Notes under the pieces: generated by a model | Database searches by the model: none | The model's input: the letters and a program-made list of their open reading frames with translations, nothing else | What the model was told of the DNA's origin: nothing | Position numbers and translations under genes: made by a program | Origin: Kiritimatiellia bacterium | GTDB taxonomy: Bacteria; Verrucomicrobiota; Kiritimatiellia; RFP12; UBA1067 | Reading direction: 5' to 3' | DNA: 64,000 nucleotides | NCBI GenBank assembly: GCA_028686345.1 | Contig: JAQUCE010000003.1 | Location: 1-64,000 of the forward strand | Shown here: in pieces, positions 31,768 through 40,461 of the stretch | Numbering within the stretch: position 1 is the first letter of the stretch | Layout of the letters: each line of letters starts with the position of its first letter

Positions 31768-33006
31768 ATGACAATGATGAAACGACCGGAAATTTTAGCA
31801 CCAGCAGGCGACATGACATGCTTGCAGGCCGCGCTTGACGCAGGAGCGGACGCGGTTTACCTGGGTGTTGAGGATCTCAACATGCGGCAGGCGGCTACTA
31901 CCAATTTCACCCGCGCCTCTCTGCCGGAGGCCTCGGAACGCTGCCGTACCGCTGGTGTTAAGATCTATCTGACGCTCAACACGCTCTTGTTTGAAGCGGA
32001 TCTCGCAAATGTTGAGGCACTCCTGCAATTTGCGAAACCCTATGTGGATGCTGTGATCGTAGCCGACTGGGCGGCCATTGTCCTCTGCCAGAAACTGGCA
32101 GTTCCGTTTCATGTCTCAACGCAGATGTCCTGCGCCAACACTGCTGCGGCAAAATTTCTGAAACAACAGGGCGCGGCACGGGTGGTGCTGGCCCGCGAGT
32201 GTACCCTGGAAGAGGTCAAAAGCATCGCCGCTAATTCGGGCATTGAGATTGAGACCTTTGTTCATGGCGCCATCTGCGTGGCTGTGGCTGGCCGTTGCCT
32301 GCTCTCGCACGAGGCCTATGGATTCTCCGGCAGCCGCGGTGAGTGTCACCAGCCCTGCCGCCGCAAATACTATGTGCGTGAAGAGCGGCAGGGTGACCAT
32401 GCGGATGCAGAGTTTATTGTAACTCCGCACACGGTTTTTTCGGCCCGGGATCTCTGCTCAATCACCTTCATTGACCAGCTGATGGAGGCTGGTATCACCT
32501 CTTTCAAGATCGAGGGGCGCGGGCGCAACCCTGAATATGTACGCGGTGTGGTGACTGCCTACAGGGCCGCTGTAGACGCGGTGCTCGGCGGCGTGTTCAC
32601 CCCGCAGCTGGCTCAAAGTCTTGAAAAGGATTGCGCCAAGGTTTACCACCGCGAATTCGGGCACGGGCTCTTCCACGGGCGCCCTGGTCAGGATCAGCTG
32701 ACAGATGAAGAGCTGAATTTGGCCACCACGCGTAAGATGCATGTGGGTGTGGTCGCCAAATACTATCAAAAGGCCGCCATGGTTGAGATCACCATCCAGA
32801 ACAACCCGATCAGCATGGGCGACACGATTTCCATCCACGGCCCCACCTCGGGGGTGGTTGATCTCACGGTTGATTCAATGCGCCGGGAGCAGGAGCACCT
32901 CCAGCGGGCGGAGCGCGGGGGCTGGGTGACGCTGCCGTGCGCACAGCGCGTGCGCATCAACGATCAGGTGTATCGCATTGATCAAGTTGCTGCGCAGGCG
33001 ACATAA
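31768..33006 (+). CDS. U32 peptidase-family protein (TrhP/RlhA-type RNA hydroxylation)
   Basis: The 412-residue protein has the U32 signature ETFVHGAICVAVAGRCLLS, and nearby cysteines in GECHQPCRR that in characterised relatives help hold an iron-sulfur cluster. The N-terminus PEILAPAGDMTCLQAALDAG and ADAVYLGVEDLNMR are typical. Relatives TrhP and RlhA hydroxylate tRNA U34 and 23S rRNA using prephenate-dependent chemistry; others (UbiU/V) act in ubiquinone synthesis. Length and the C-terminal beta-domain fit TrhP/RlhA better. ATGs at 31768, 31774 and 31777 are all possible starts, and none has a visible ribosome binding site because ACACTGAACACTG repeats fill the leader. Confidence 0.85.
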   Translation: MTMMKRPEILAPAGDMTCLQAALDAGADAVYLGVEDLNMRQAATTNFTRASLPEASERCRTAGVKIYLTLNTLLFEADLANVEALLQFAKPYVDAVIVADWAAIVLCQKLAVPFHVSTQMSCANTAAAKFLKQQGAARVVLARECTLEEVKSIAANSGIEIETFVHGAICVAVAGRCLLSHEAYGFSGSRGECHQPCRRKYYVREERQGDHADAEFIVTPHTVFSARDLCSITFIDQLMEAGITSFKIEGRGRNPEYVRGVVTAYRAAVDAVLGGVFTPQLAQSLEKDCAKVYHREFGHGLFHGRPGQDQLTDEELNLATTRKMHVGVVAKYYQKAAMVEITIQNNPISMGDTISIHGPTSGVVDLTVDSMRREQEHLQRAERGGWVTLPCAQRVRINDQVYRIDQVAAQAT

Positions 33007-33158
33007 GACAGCTGACAGCCTAGATTGCATAGCAATCCGCAAGAGATAAACCGGAGAGCGAGCCTATACGCCCTCTGATTCTGATAGCGGCCCCTAACCG
33101 AGTTAGCGATTAAAATCCAGAAACAAGCGAACGAATTATAAAGAAAAAGGAGATGCAT

Positions 33159-35891
33159 ATGAAAAAATGTCTTAGGATGGCAGCCTTTGTGATGGTAGCC
33201 GCTGGATTAAGTGCCAGCCAGTTTACTGCGGGATCAGGAGGCAAGCTCGCGCTGCAAACACCTGCGCTGCAGCTCCAGCCAGCGTTTTATGATCACGCCT
33301 GGGGTTATAAGACGGGCGAGTACGATGTTGAGCAGGCCACGGTCGGGAACAAATATGTCTTCACCATGAATCCGTACGGCAAGAACGAACTCGATGGCTT
33401 CGCAACTTTTTCACTGGAAGCAGGGCGGATTAAGGCAGCGTATGAGTTCACGGCGAAAGCAGAGGTATCGCTCAACTCTCTGTTTGTCGGCGCCACTTTG
33501 GATTTGAAGAGCTTTGCAGGAGGCAGTTGGAAAACCGCGGACGGAAGCGGCATTTTTCCGAAACACTACAAAGATATGTCACTCATGCGGGAGAAGACCA
33601 CCACCTGCACCCTGACAACTGCGGCGGGTGACACGAGTGTAACCTTTGAATTTCCCGCGGAGACGGAAGTTCTGATCCAGGACAACCGTCAGTGGTCTGA
33701 GAACTACACGCTGCGCATCGGATATCTCACTAACCTCAAGCTCAAGCAGGGCGAGCAGCGCCAGATTCACTTCACTGTCACCACCCCGGAGCAACCGCAG
33801 TTGCGGCAGCAGCACCCTGTCATCCTGCAAGCAGGCGAGGAGTGGATCCCGATGAATGTCAAGCTGGACATCCTGAGCGGTTCCGCGCTGGACCTCTCGC
33901 AACAGGGGTTCACGGACGCGCCGGCTGGTAAACACGGTCGTTTGATCGCGAAAGAGTCGCACTTTGTTTTTGAAGGAACGCCAGACCAGTCACAGCGCTT
34001 CTATGGGGTGAACTTCTGTTTCTCAGCCAACTACCTGGAGGACGAGGTGGCCGGGAAGGTCGCCGAGCGGCTGGCCCGCATTGGATACAACAGCATCCGT
34101 ATTCATCATCATGACGCGCAGATGACCGCTGGCTCCGAGGATGGAGCTACCTTGAACGCAGAGGAGATGCGCAAGTTCGACAACTTCACCGCTGCCTGCA
34201 TCAAACAAGGGCTCTACCTCTCCACCGATCTGTTTGTCTCCCGCAAGGTTCCCTGGAAGGCCGTTGGCGTTGACAAACCAGGCACCATTCCGATGGATCA
34301 GTTTAAGATGCTGGTTCCAGTGCATGAAGGGGCTTACAACAACCTGCGGCAATACACCATCAACTGGCTCTCGCATGTCAACCCGCACACCGGGAGATCA
34401 TATGCCAAGGAACCGGCGCTCGCCTGGATCAACATCATCAATGAGGGCAACTTCGGGAACAAATACAGCGAACTCAAGCAGCTGCCCGAGTGGGCGCAAG
34501 CCTGGCGGCAATGGCTGGCTGCAAAAAAAGCTGCGGATCCAGCGAGCTATGGCGCGATACCGGAGGCTCTGCCCTCTGATCTGGATATGCGCCAGGTAAA
34601 TCCGCACCAAGCCGCCTTTATCCTTTTCATGCGTGATCTGGAAATCAAAATGATCCGGCGTTTCCGCAAGCTGCTGCACGAGGAGCTGGGCTGCCACGCC
34701 CTGATCTCCAATGCCAATGGATGGGCGCACTTTGTGCCTGACCAATATGTGCGTGATCAAACCTACGATTATGTTGACGAGCACTTCTACGTTGATCACC
34801 CGCGCTGGATCAAACAGAGCTGGCGGCTGCCCAGCTACTGCCCCAACACCAACCCAATAAAAAACAAAAACAGCGGCGGTCGTCAGGAGATCTACATACG
34901 GCTCTTCAACAAGCCCTTCACCATTACAGAGTACAACTACTCCGCGCCGGGACGTTTCCGAGGCGTGGGCGGTATCCTGACCGGCGCGCTGGCAGCCTTG
35001 CAGGAGTGGGACGGGCTGTGGCGTTTCAGCTACAGCCACAACGGCGATGCAATCAACAGCATGGTGAGCCAGAAGTTGAACTACTTTGACATGTTGTGCG
35101 ACCCGCTTTCGCTCGCGGCCGAGCGCGCCTCGATCTGTCTCTTCCTGCGGACGGATCTCAAACCGCTGCAGGAGACGGCACTGGTCTTTCTGCCAGAGGA
35201 CAAAACAGACTCTGTCAACCAAATCTACCCGCGCACCAAGAACCTCTGGGCCTCGCTGGGTTGGAGCCACAAAACCGGCACCCTGGTTGGCAGTCGCATC
35301 CCGGAGGGATTCGACCATGTTGCACAGTTCCCGGAGGTCTATGCACAATATAACGCAGATCCATCCGTTATACCTTTTATCGGAGCAACCACCGAGGAGC
35401 TGATCAAACGTAATCAAAACCTTGCCATTGACAATGAAAGCGGTACGTTTGTTATTACTACAGAGCGCACTTGCGGGGGATTCACCGAGAAGGGGGCCAT
35501 CAACGCCGGTGTTTTGGCATTCGATGTTGGTGAGAGTGCGGCAACGGTCTGGATCAGCTCACTTGACAAAAACCCGATTGCCACCTCTCACCGGCTGTTA
35601 CTGACCCACCTGACTGACATTCAGAACACGGGGATCAAGTATGCGGAGGATGAGAGGCAGACATTGTTGAACTGGGGCGACCTCCCCCATCTGGCGCGAG
35701 CTGGCACGGCAAAGATCTCGCTGGCGCTCGCGCAACCGGAGCAATACAAGGTCTACGCGCTTGAAACCAACGGCGCACGGGCCGGCGAGATCCCTGTGAC
35801 GCTGGTCAAAGGGCGCCTATGCTTCGACGCCAAAACCGCGACCTTTAAAAACAGCGCGACGATTGTCTACGAGATCGTCAGAAAGCTATGA
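33159..35891 (+). CDS. Secreted glycoside hydrolase-like protein (clan GH-A TIM barrel)
   Basis: The start is placed at ATG 33159 (MKKCLRMAAFVMVAAGLSAS) because AAGGAG lies 6 bases upstream; the ATG at 33153 is too close to it. The 910-residue protein has a signal peptide, an N-terminal beta-rich region to about residue 270, then a TIM-barrel domain starting RFYGVNFCFSANYLED. The likely acid/base Glu is in WINIINEGNFGN and the likely nucleophile Glu in FTITEYNYSAPGRF, the order and spacing expected in clan GH-A (GH5-like). A C-terminal beta domain follows. The substrate is unknown. The stop is one base before the next start, so both are expected to be co-translated. Confidence 0.8.
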   Translation: MKKCLRMAAFVMVAAGLSASQFTAGSGGKLALQTPALQLQPAFYDHAWGYKTGEYDVEQATVGNKYVFTMNPYGKNELDGFATFSLEAGRIKAAYEFTAKAEVSLNSLFVGATLDLKSFAGGSWKTADGSGIFPKHYKDMSLMREKTTTCTLTTAAGDTSVTFEFPAETEVLIQDNRQWSENYTLRIGYLTNLKLKQGEQRQIHFTVTTPEQPQLRQQHPVILQAGEEWIPMNVKLDILSGSALDLSQQGFTDAPAGKHGRLIAKESHFVFEGTPDQSQRFYGVNFCFSANYLEDEVAGKVAERLARIGYNSIRIHHHDAQMTAGSEDGATLNAEEMRKFDNFTAACIKQGLYLSTDLFVSRKVPWKAVGVDKPGTIPMDQFKMLVPVHEGAYNNLRQYTINWLSHVNPHTGRSYAKEPALAWINIINEGNFGNKYSELKQLPEWAQAWRQWLAAKKAADPASYGAIPEALPSDLDMRQVNPHQAAFILFMRDLEIKMIRRFRKLLHEELGCHALISNANGWAHFVPDQYVRDQTYDYVDEHFYVDHPRWIKQSWRLPSYCPNTNPIKNKNSGGRQEIYIRLFNKPFTITEYNYSAPGRFRGVGGILTGALAALQEWDGLWRFSYSHNGDAINSMVSQKLNYFDMLCDPLSLAAERASICLFLRTDLKPLQETALVFLPEDKTDSVNQIYPRTKNLWASLGWSHKTGTLVGSRIPEGFDHVAQFPEVYAQYNADPSVIPFIGATTEELIKRNQNLAIDNESGTFVITTERTCGGFTEKGAINAGVLAFDVGESAATVWISSLDKNPIATSHRLLLTHLTDIQNTGIKYAEDERQTLLNWGDLPHLARAGTAKISLALAQPEQYKVYALETNGARAGEIPVTLVKGRLCFDAKTATFKNSATIVYEIVRKL

Positions 35892-35892
35892 A

Positions 35893-37533
35893 ATGCAAAA
35901 TACTGAATTTTCAGAAAAGAGAACCCGCATCAAAGCAGCGAGCTTGATGTTTATTTTCATTGTGTTGGTTTTGACCGTGCTGCGCAGTGCGCAGGCTGCT
36001 GTACCTGCATTTGAAAGGGCCAGAAACTACCCGCATATCGGTCTGGCGCTGCCCTCACTGTCGCAAGCACAACCACGACCTTTGCCCATGCCGGAGGCGC
36101 ACGCCTACTTAGCAGTGGATCTGGAGCTGCTCGAACGGGAAGACCGCTTTGCGCCCTTTGACCTTTGGTTTCATGACGCGTGTGAAGGGCGCTGGCAGGA
36201 CGCGAGCGGCAACATGCTGACCATTGGGAGGATCAAAACGCGGCTGCCCGGCTTTAGCGAGGAGCATGTCACGCGTGAACGTTTTGCAATCGAGAGCGCT
36301 AACAGCGTTTACCAGATTGACAGCCGCAAGCAGGAACAGATTCACGAATGGGTGGCGACCTTCTGCAATGCGGAGCTCTCGGAGCCTGAAGCACTGAATA
36401 TCAACTCCATCGCACTGAGCACTGTTTACGCATATACCTGCGCTATGTCAAACACTCTGGTTTACAGCTTTCACCCGCGCCGCATCGGGAACGCGCGCAA
36501 CTTTGAGTGGTTTTGCGTGATCCTGCAGCTGGTGGACATTGAGGATCTCCAGGCATTCCAGCTTGATTTTGAGAGCAACTACATCGCAAAAATCACGCAG
36601 CCGCCGGCAACCTCCAAGAGAGAGGGGATCACCTCCACCGAGCTGGAAACCTCACGCAAGGGCAAAACAGATTTTAATCAGCCCAATCACCCGGTGCGGG
36701 TCGCGGCCCGCAAAAGCGTGCGAAATTACGAAGAGTGGTGGCTCGCCGAAACCGATGGCTACATCATCCTCTCTGATGTCAACACCGAGCTGGGCAAATC
36801 TTTGATTCAGCGGCTGCAGCGCGAGATGCCCCTGCTGCACGCAGCGTACCGCGCACTGGTGCCGCCGCTGACCGAGACGGACGACATATCTCTGATCAGG
36901 ATCTTTCAGTCAAAGCGCGACTACAATCAATATGTCGGCGAAGGCCAGGAGTGGTCAGGCGGCATGTGGATGCCGCAGCGGCGCGAACTGGTCTTAACCC
37001 AGGAGTTCAACACCGAGGAGATCATGCGCACGATCCGTCATGAGGCGTTTCACCAGTACCTCTCCTATGCCTACTGCATGATCACCCCCCCGCCTTGGAT
37101 GAACGAAGGGCACGCCTGCCTCTTTGAAGCCGCGCGAATTGATTCAAAGGGCAAGGTCATGATTGAGGAGGACGAAAAGCGGTGCAATCTGCTGTTGGAA
37201 AACCTGGAGCTGGCGACTGCGCTCATACCAGTGATGCTGGATCTGAGCTACAGCGAGTTTTATGGAGGCACACCCGCTGACCGTTCGTTAAGTTACGCAC
37301 TGGCATGGGGTATCGCCTATTACCTGCAAAAAGGGGCGCCGCTGGAACGCAATACCCCCTTCAAAGAGCTGCTGCACGACAGTGCAACCGCACTGGTGGC
37401 AACGCGCAACTACCAGGAGGCCACCGCCCTGGCATTCATTGATCTTGACATGAAAGTTTTCCAGGACAACTTCAAAGATTTCTGGCTCAAGCGGCGGGCA
37501 ACCGCCATGCGCTATGATCCCCTGAAGAAATAG
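35893..37533 (+). CDS. Secreted zinc metallopeptidase-like protein (HExxH)
   Basis: The start is set at ATG 35893, one base after the glycosidase stop; an earlier in-frame start lies inside that gene. It has a signal or anchor segment (AASLMFIFIVLVLTVLRSAQ, ending AA). The catalytic region near residue 382 reads RHEAFHQYLSYAY with HEAFH as the zinc-binding HExxH, followed by PPPWMNEGHACLFEA whose Glu is the likely third ligand. This arrangement matches the peptidase-MA-like/DUF1570 gluzincins. The tail RRATAMRYDPLKK is basic. Translation coupling to the glycosidase suggests joint work on a glycoprotein. The specific substrate is unknown. Confidence 0.75.
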   Translation: MQNTEFSEKRTRIKAASLMFIFIVLVLTVLRSAQAAVPAFERARNYPHIGLALPSLSQAQPRPLPMPEAHAYLAVDLELLEREDRFAPFDLWFHDACEGRWQDASGNMLTIGRIKTRLPGFSEEHVTRERFAIESANSVYQIDSRKQEQIHEWVATFCNAELSEPEALNINSIALSTVYAYTCAMSNTLVYSFHPRRIGNARNFEWFCVILQLVDIEDLQAFQLDFESNYIAKITQPPATSKREGITSTELETSRKGKTDFNQPNHPVRVAARKSVRNYEEWWLAETDGYIILSDVNTELGKSLIQRLQREMPLLHAAYRALVPPLTETDDISLIRIFQSKRDYNQYVGEGQEWSGGMWMPQRRELVLTQEFNTEEIMRTIRHEAFHQYLSYAYCMITPPPWMNEGHACLFEAARIDSKGKVMIEEDEKRCNLLLENLELATALIPVMLDLSYSEFYGGTPADRSLSYALAWGIAYYLQKGAPLERNTPFKELLHDSATALVATRNYQEATALAFIDLDMKVFQDNFKDFWLKRRATAMRYDPLKK

Positions 37534-37539
37534 GGTGAA

Positions 37540-37630
37540 AGGCACGCCATGGGATGTAGGGTTGCTTCTATGAAGCAATTGCGGATGCCGGGCGGGTGTT
37601 CGTCAAAGGCAGGCCATGGGGTTTCATTAT
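37540..37630. repeat. Dispersed TTGCTTCTATGAAGCAATTG repeat
   Basis: The palindrome TTGCTTCTATGAAGCAATTG near 37562 is followed by CGGATGCCGGGCGGGTGTTC and a CAAAGGCAGGCCATGGGGT tail. Related blocks lie near 31507-31560 and 27917-28050. The remaining bases up to 37752 show nothing else. Confidence 0.65.
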
Positions 37631-37752
37631 CTTTGAGTCGCTCCGAGAGCCAACTCTGGATTTTCCGCCAACACGGAAAACAGTTGCGTTTTTTCACGAT
37701 TTCAGGTAAATTGCACTAACTCGCTAGGGAACCAAGATGTAAAGGAGTCAGA

Positions 37753-38049
37753 ATGAAAAAACGATTTTTAATATCAGTGCTGCTAATGGTCATCATAGTC
37801 AACAGTGGCTGTGTGTACTCAAATGTCCGAGTGCCAATGAGCAAGAACTTCCAGAACACCCAGCGCGTTGACAAAACGGGCCAAGCGACCTCCCGTTCAG
37901 TGGCGTGGCTGGTTGCCTGGGGCGACGCCGGGTTGCAGGCCGCCGCTGAAGAGGGTGATCTCCAAACCTTGGAGTATGTTGACTACCAATTTGTCAATGT
38001 TATCTTCGGGCTCTACATGAGCCAGACAACCATTGTTTACGGCAACTAA
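37753..38049 (+). CDS. TRL-like family lipoprotein
   Basis: The 98-residue protein has a type II signal peptide (MKKRFLISVLLMVIIVNSGC) with the lipidated Cys at 20, so it is likely membrane anchored. The mature part, with QATSRSVAWLVAWGDAGLQA and DYQFVNVIFGLYMSQTTIVY, matches the TRL-like family (PF13146). The family's function is unknown. AAAGGAG precedes the ATG. A second, divergent TRL-like gene follows 15 bases downstream. Confidence 0.8.
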   Translation: MKKRFLISVLLMVIIVNSGCVYSNVRVPMSKNFQNTQRVDKTGQATSRSVAWLVAWGDAGLQAAAEEGDLQTLEYVDYQFVNVIFGLYMSQTTIVYGN

Positions 38050-38063
38050 AGCATGTTTTGTCT

Positions 38064-38414
38064 ATGAAAAAAAAGCACACTGCGCTGATCATGCTTTTCG
38101 CTGTTGTGACAAGCCTCCTGCAAGCTGGATGCCTGGCACCGCAGGGAATAATATACACTCGTGTCACACAGCCGCACTCTCTGCCATCCTATCACCATGC
38201 GTGCCCGCTGGCCACTAAGCGATGTTATGTGAGTTTGACTCAATTAAAAGAGCCTGTCACCCGTATGAACCTATCGGTGATGTGGTCCAACAGCGAGGTC
38301 AGAAAAGCGGCCCGCGCGGCTGGCATCCAGGAAATCTACTACACTGATATCGAAACCCTCTCCATCCTTATGGGCACCTACAAACGCAACCGCATTATCT
38401 TCTACGGCAACTAA
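38064..38414 (+). CDS. TRL-like family lipoprotein, second copy
   Basis: The 116-residue product from ATG 38064 has a signal peptide with a good lipobox (LLQAGC). Its C-terminal half, NSEVRKAARAAGIQEIYYTD and MGTYKRNRIIFYGN, resembles the TRL-like protein just upstream, and both end in YGN. The middle (residues 30-70) is different and longer. It lacks a clear ribosome binding site, so it probably depends on translation of its neighbour. It is best read as a diverged tandem duplicate with unknown function. Confidence 0.7.
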   Translation: MKKKHTALIMLFAVVTSLLQAGCLAPQGIIYTRVTQPHSLPSYHHACPLATKRCYVSLTQLKEPVTRMNLSVMWSNSEVRKAARAAGIQEIYYTDIETLSILMGTYKRNRIIFYGN

Positions 38415-38524
38415 TCCAGATTTAAATTTCTGCGAAATCACCTTTAGACAGCCGATTAAAACCAAGCGTAATGTTATACTATAACAGTAAAATAAAAAAC
38501 AAAACTAAAACTGCTGATTTGCGC

Positions 38525-38553
38525 TTGACTTGGCTGCCGCGGCAATATATGTT
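38525..38553 (+). promoter_or_regulatory. Putative sigma70-type promoter
   Basis: TTGACT at 38525-38530 and TATGTT at 38548-38553 are 17 bases apart. A second AT-rich hexamer TATAAT follows at 38559. They lie about 88 bases before the CBM-protein start at 38641. Confidence 0.4.
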
Positions 38554-38640
38554 GCATATATAATATTTACAATATTAGTACTCGTGAATGGTTACTGAAG
38601 TTGAAGTTACCAAGACAGAGATCTGAATTGGAGGAAGAGC

Positions 38641-40104
38641 ATGAAAACTGCGCGACTGTATATTAACGGCATGGTGATTACGCTGGCTTTTGCGTCAATC
38701 GCTAACGCTAATCTGTTGACTAATCCAGGTTTTGAGAGTGGTAGTTTGGCTGGATGGATAGGCAGCGGAGGCAATTACTCCACGGTTACTTCGCCGGTGC
38801 ATAGCGGCTCCTATGCATGTCACAACTTTAATCGTACTGCAACCTGGAATTCGATACGACGGAATATCGACCCCATCATGACTGTGGGCTCTACCTACCG
38901 GATATCGATCTGGGCATGCGTGAATTCGGATGGGCCTTACAAAGCCAACCTTCAGACCAAAGTCACCGCTAGCGGAAGCGGGACAATATACAAACAATTG
39001 GATACTAAAAACCTCACGACCGAGTGGAGCCAGCTGGTGGGAGAGTACACGTATACGTACGACGGGAGTCTGGCAGAGGCTGTGTTCTACGTCGTCAATC
39101 CTCCAGTCGGCGTGGATGTTTACTATGATGATGCATCAATCGTCCTGCTTTACCCTCTCTGGTCAGGCGAAACCACGCACTCCATCACACTTACTTCGGC
39201 ATGGGTGTCAGCTAAGGCGGAGACGGATCTGACCGAGGCTGTTTTGGTATGGGATACGCAGGACCGCCACCCCGGCACGACCAACGACTGGCCCAACACT
39301 CTGAACCTCGGAGCACAGAGCGCCGGGCAGATAGCCGCTCAAATGACAGGCCTTTCTAAGAACACTGAGTACACCTGGAGAATCTATGGCGCAAACAGCG
39401 TGACCAATGGTTGGACGGCGGCCAAAACATTTACCTGTTTTCCAAGTGTTGTCGGGCCGCTTGAGTCGAAAGACTCAATCGTTGGTGAACGCCAATCCAA
39501 TGCGCCTGCAGCGGGCTACTACCCTGGTGCGACCCTCTCAAGCCCCAACCTCTCCGGTGCGCAGGGTTCATCTTATAAAGATGAACGGGAGAACCGGGTT
39601 GTTGTGTTAGGGTTCAAGCTTCCGACACTGCCGGGCGGAACGACATTCACAAACGCAACCCTCAATTTTGAGATTGTGAAGGCACGCGATCACGCGGGTA
39701 TAGATCCCTCTTTAAACGTTTATCTCCTGGATACAGAGAACCCTGACAGTACGGGTACAAAGTTTTTCTATCATGGCTCAAGCGACAGCAACAGCGCTGT
39801 CGCATTCGTGGGCGAGACATACATTAGTGTCGGCACCGCAATTGAAACCTTCGCCGCTGATCAATATGATCAGGCTTATACCCTGACAGGGGCGGCGCGG
39901 ACGCTTCTGGAAAGTTTCTATGGGGGCGACAATATCCCGAATCAAAGTGAAGCCTTTTTTCGGTTCAATTTGGACAAAGAGTGGAATTACGAGAGCGGAA
40001 CCCCATATCAGCAGTACTGGCTTAACCTGGCCGATGACGAGTCGTCGCTGATTATTTATCACACCGAACCGCCTCCTAAGGATACCATTCTCATCATTCG
40101 TTAG
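38641..40104 (+). CDS. Secreted carbohydrate-binding protein (CBM4/9-like plus DNRLRE/CBM96-like)
   Basis: The 487-residue protein starts at an ATG with GGAGG upstream. It has a signal peptide (ending ASIANA), then a CBM4/9-like jelly roll at about 20-180 (NLLTNPGFESGSLAGWIGSG, ending YYDDASIVLL). A fibronectin-type-III-like stretch is near 185-275 (LSKNTEYTWRIYGANSVTNG). A C-terminal module of about 200 residues resembles DNRLRE/CBM96 domains (NRVVVLGFKLPTLPGGTTFT; ATLNFEIVKARDHA). No catalytic domain is seen. The C-terminal module is almost identical to that of the next gene. It ends PPPKDTILIIR. Likely role: binding an external polysaccharide together with the two enzymes downstream. Confidence 0.75.
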   Translation: MKTARLYINGMVITLAFASIANANLLTNPGFESGSLAGWIGSGGNYSTVTSPVHSGSYACHNFNRTATWNSIRRNIDPIMTVGSTYRISIWACVNSDGPYKANLQTKVTASGSGTIYKQLDTKNLTTEWSQLVGEYTYTYDGSLAEAVFYVVNPPVGVDVYYDDASIVLLYPLWSGETTHSITLTSAWVSAKAETDLTEAVLVWDTQDRHPGTTNDWPNTLNLGAQSAGQIAAQMTGLSKNTEYTWRIYGANSVTNGWTAAKTFTCFPSVVGPLESKDSIVGERQSNAPAAGYYPGATLSSPNLSGAQGSSYKDERENRVVVLGFKLPTLPGGTTFTNATLNFEIVKARDHAGIDPSLNVYLLDTENPDSTGTKFFYHGSSDSNSAVAFVGETYISVGTAIETFAADQYDQAYTLTGAARTLLESFYGGDNIPNQSEAFFRFNLDKEWNYESGTPYQQYWLNLADDESSLIIYHTEPPPKDTILIIR

Positions 40105-40461
40105 TTACGACGGCTGATCTATGAACCGTCCGATTTGGTAAAGTAATAGGTTAAGATTAGGATGATTCCCCGACAACATTTTCTTAAGGAGCAACATGCT
40201 TGCCTAGCACTTCGGCAATACGTTAGATCCGCGCTGAGCGCGGAGTTTAGATTGCGGAATGCAAGGGTTGTCGTTCGGTGCAGCGGGTGCTTTATGAGCG
40301 GCATTTTGCAACCGGCATTTCAAAAGCACGCACCGGGGTGGATGGTTGCTGCTATCGTGCCCGCCGTAGCCCTGGCAAAGAAAGAGGAAGCGATTAGCGG
40401 ACGACACTTGTTTGTGCTCGTCGCCTAAGCGGCTGACGATAACCCCAAAAGGACAATATCG
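40105..40461. other. Intergenic region with repeats
   Basis: No gene is evident. TTAGATCCGCGCTGAGCGCG near 40223 and a TTGCGGAATGCAAG-type segment near 40252 are copies of dispersed repeats also seen near 31273 and 27850. AAAGGACA before the next start is its binding site. Confidence 0.6.

Noticed and set aside
34398-35417. 339-codon minus-strand frame inside the glycosidase gene
   Set aside because: It overlaps a gene with clear motifs and reads as a codon-bias shadow.
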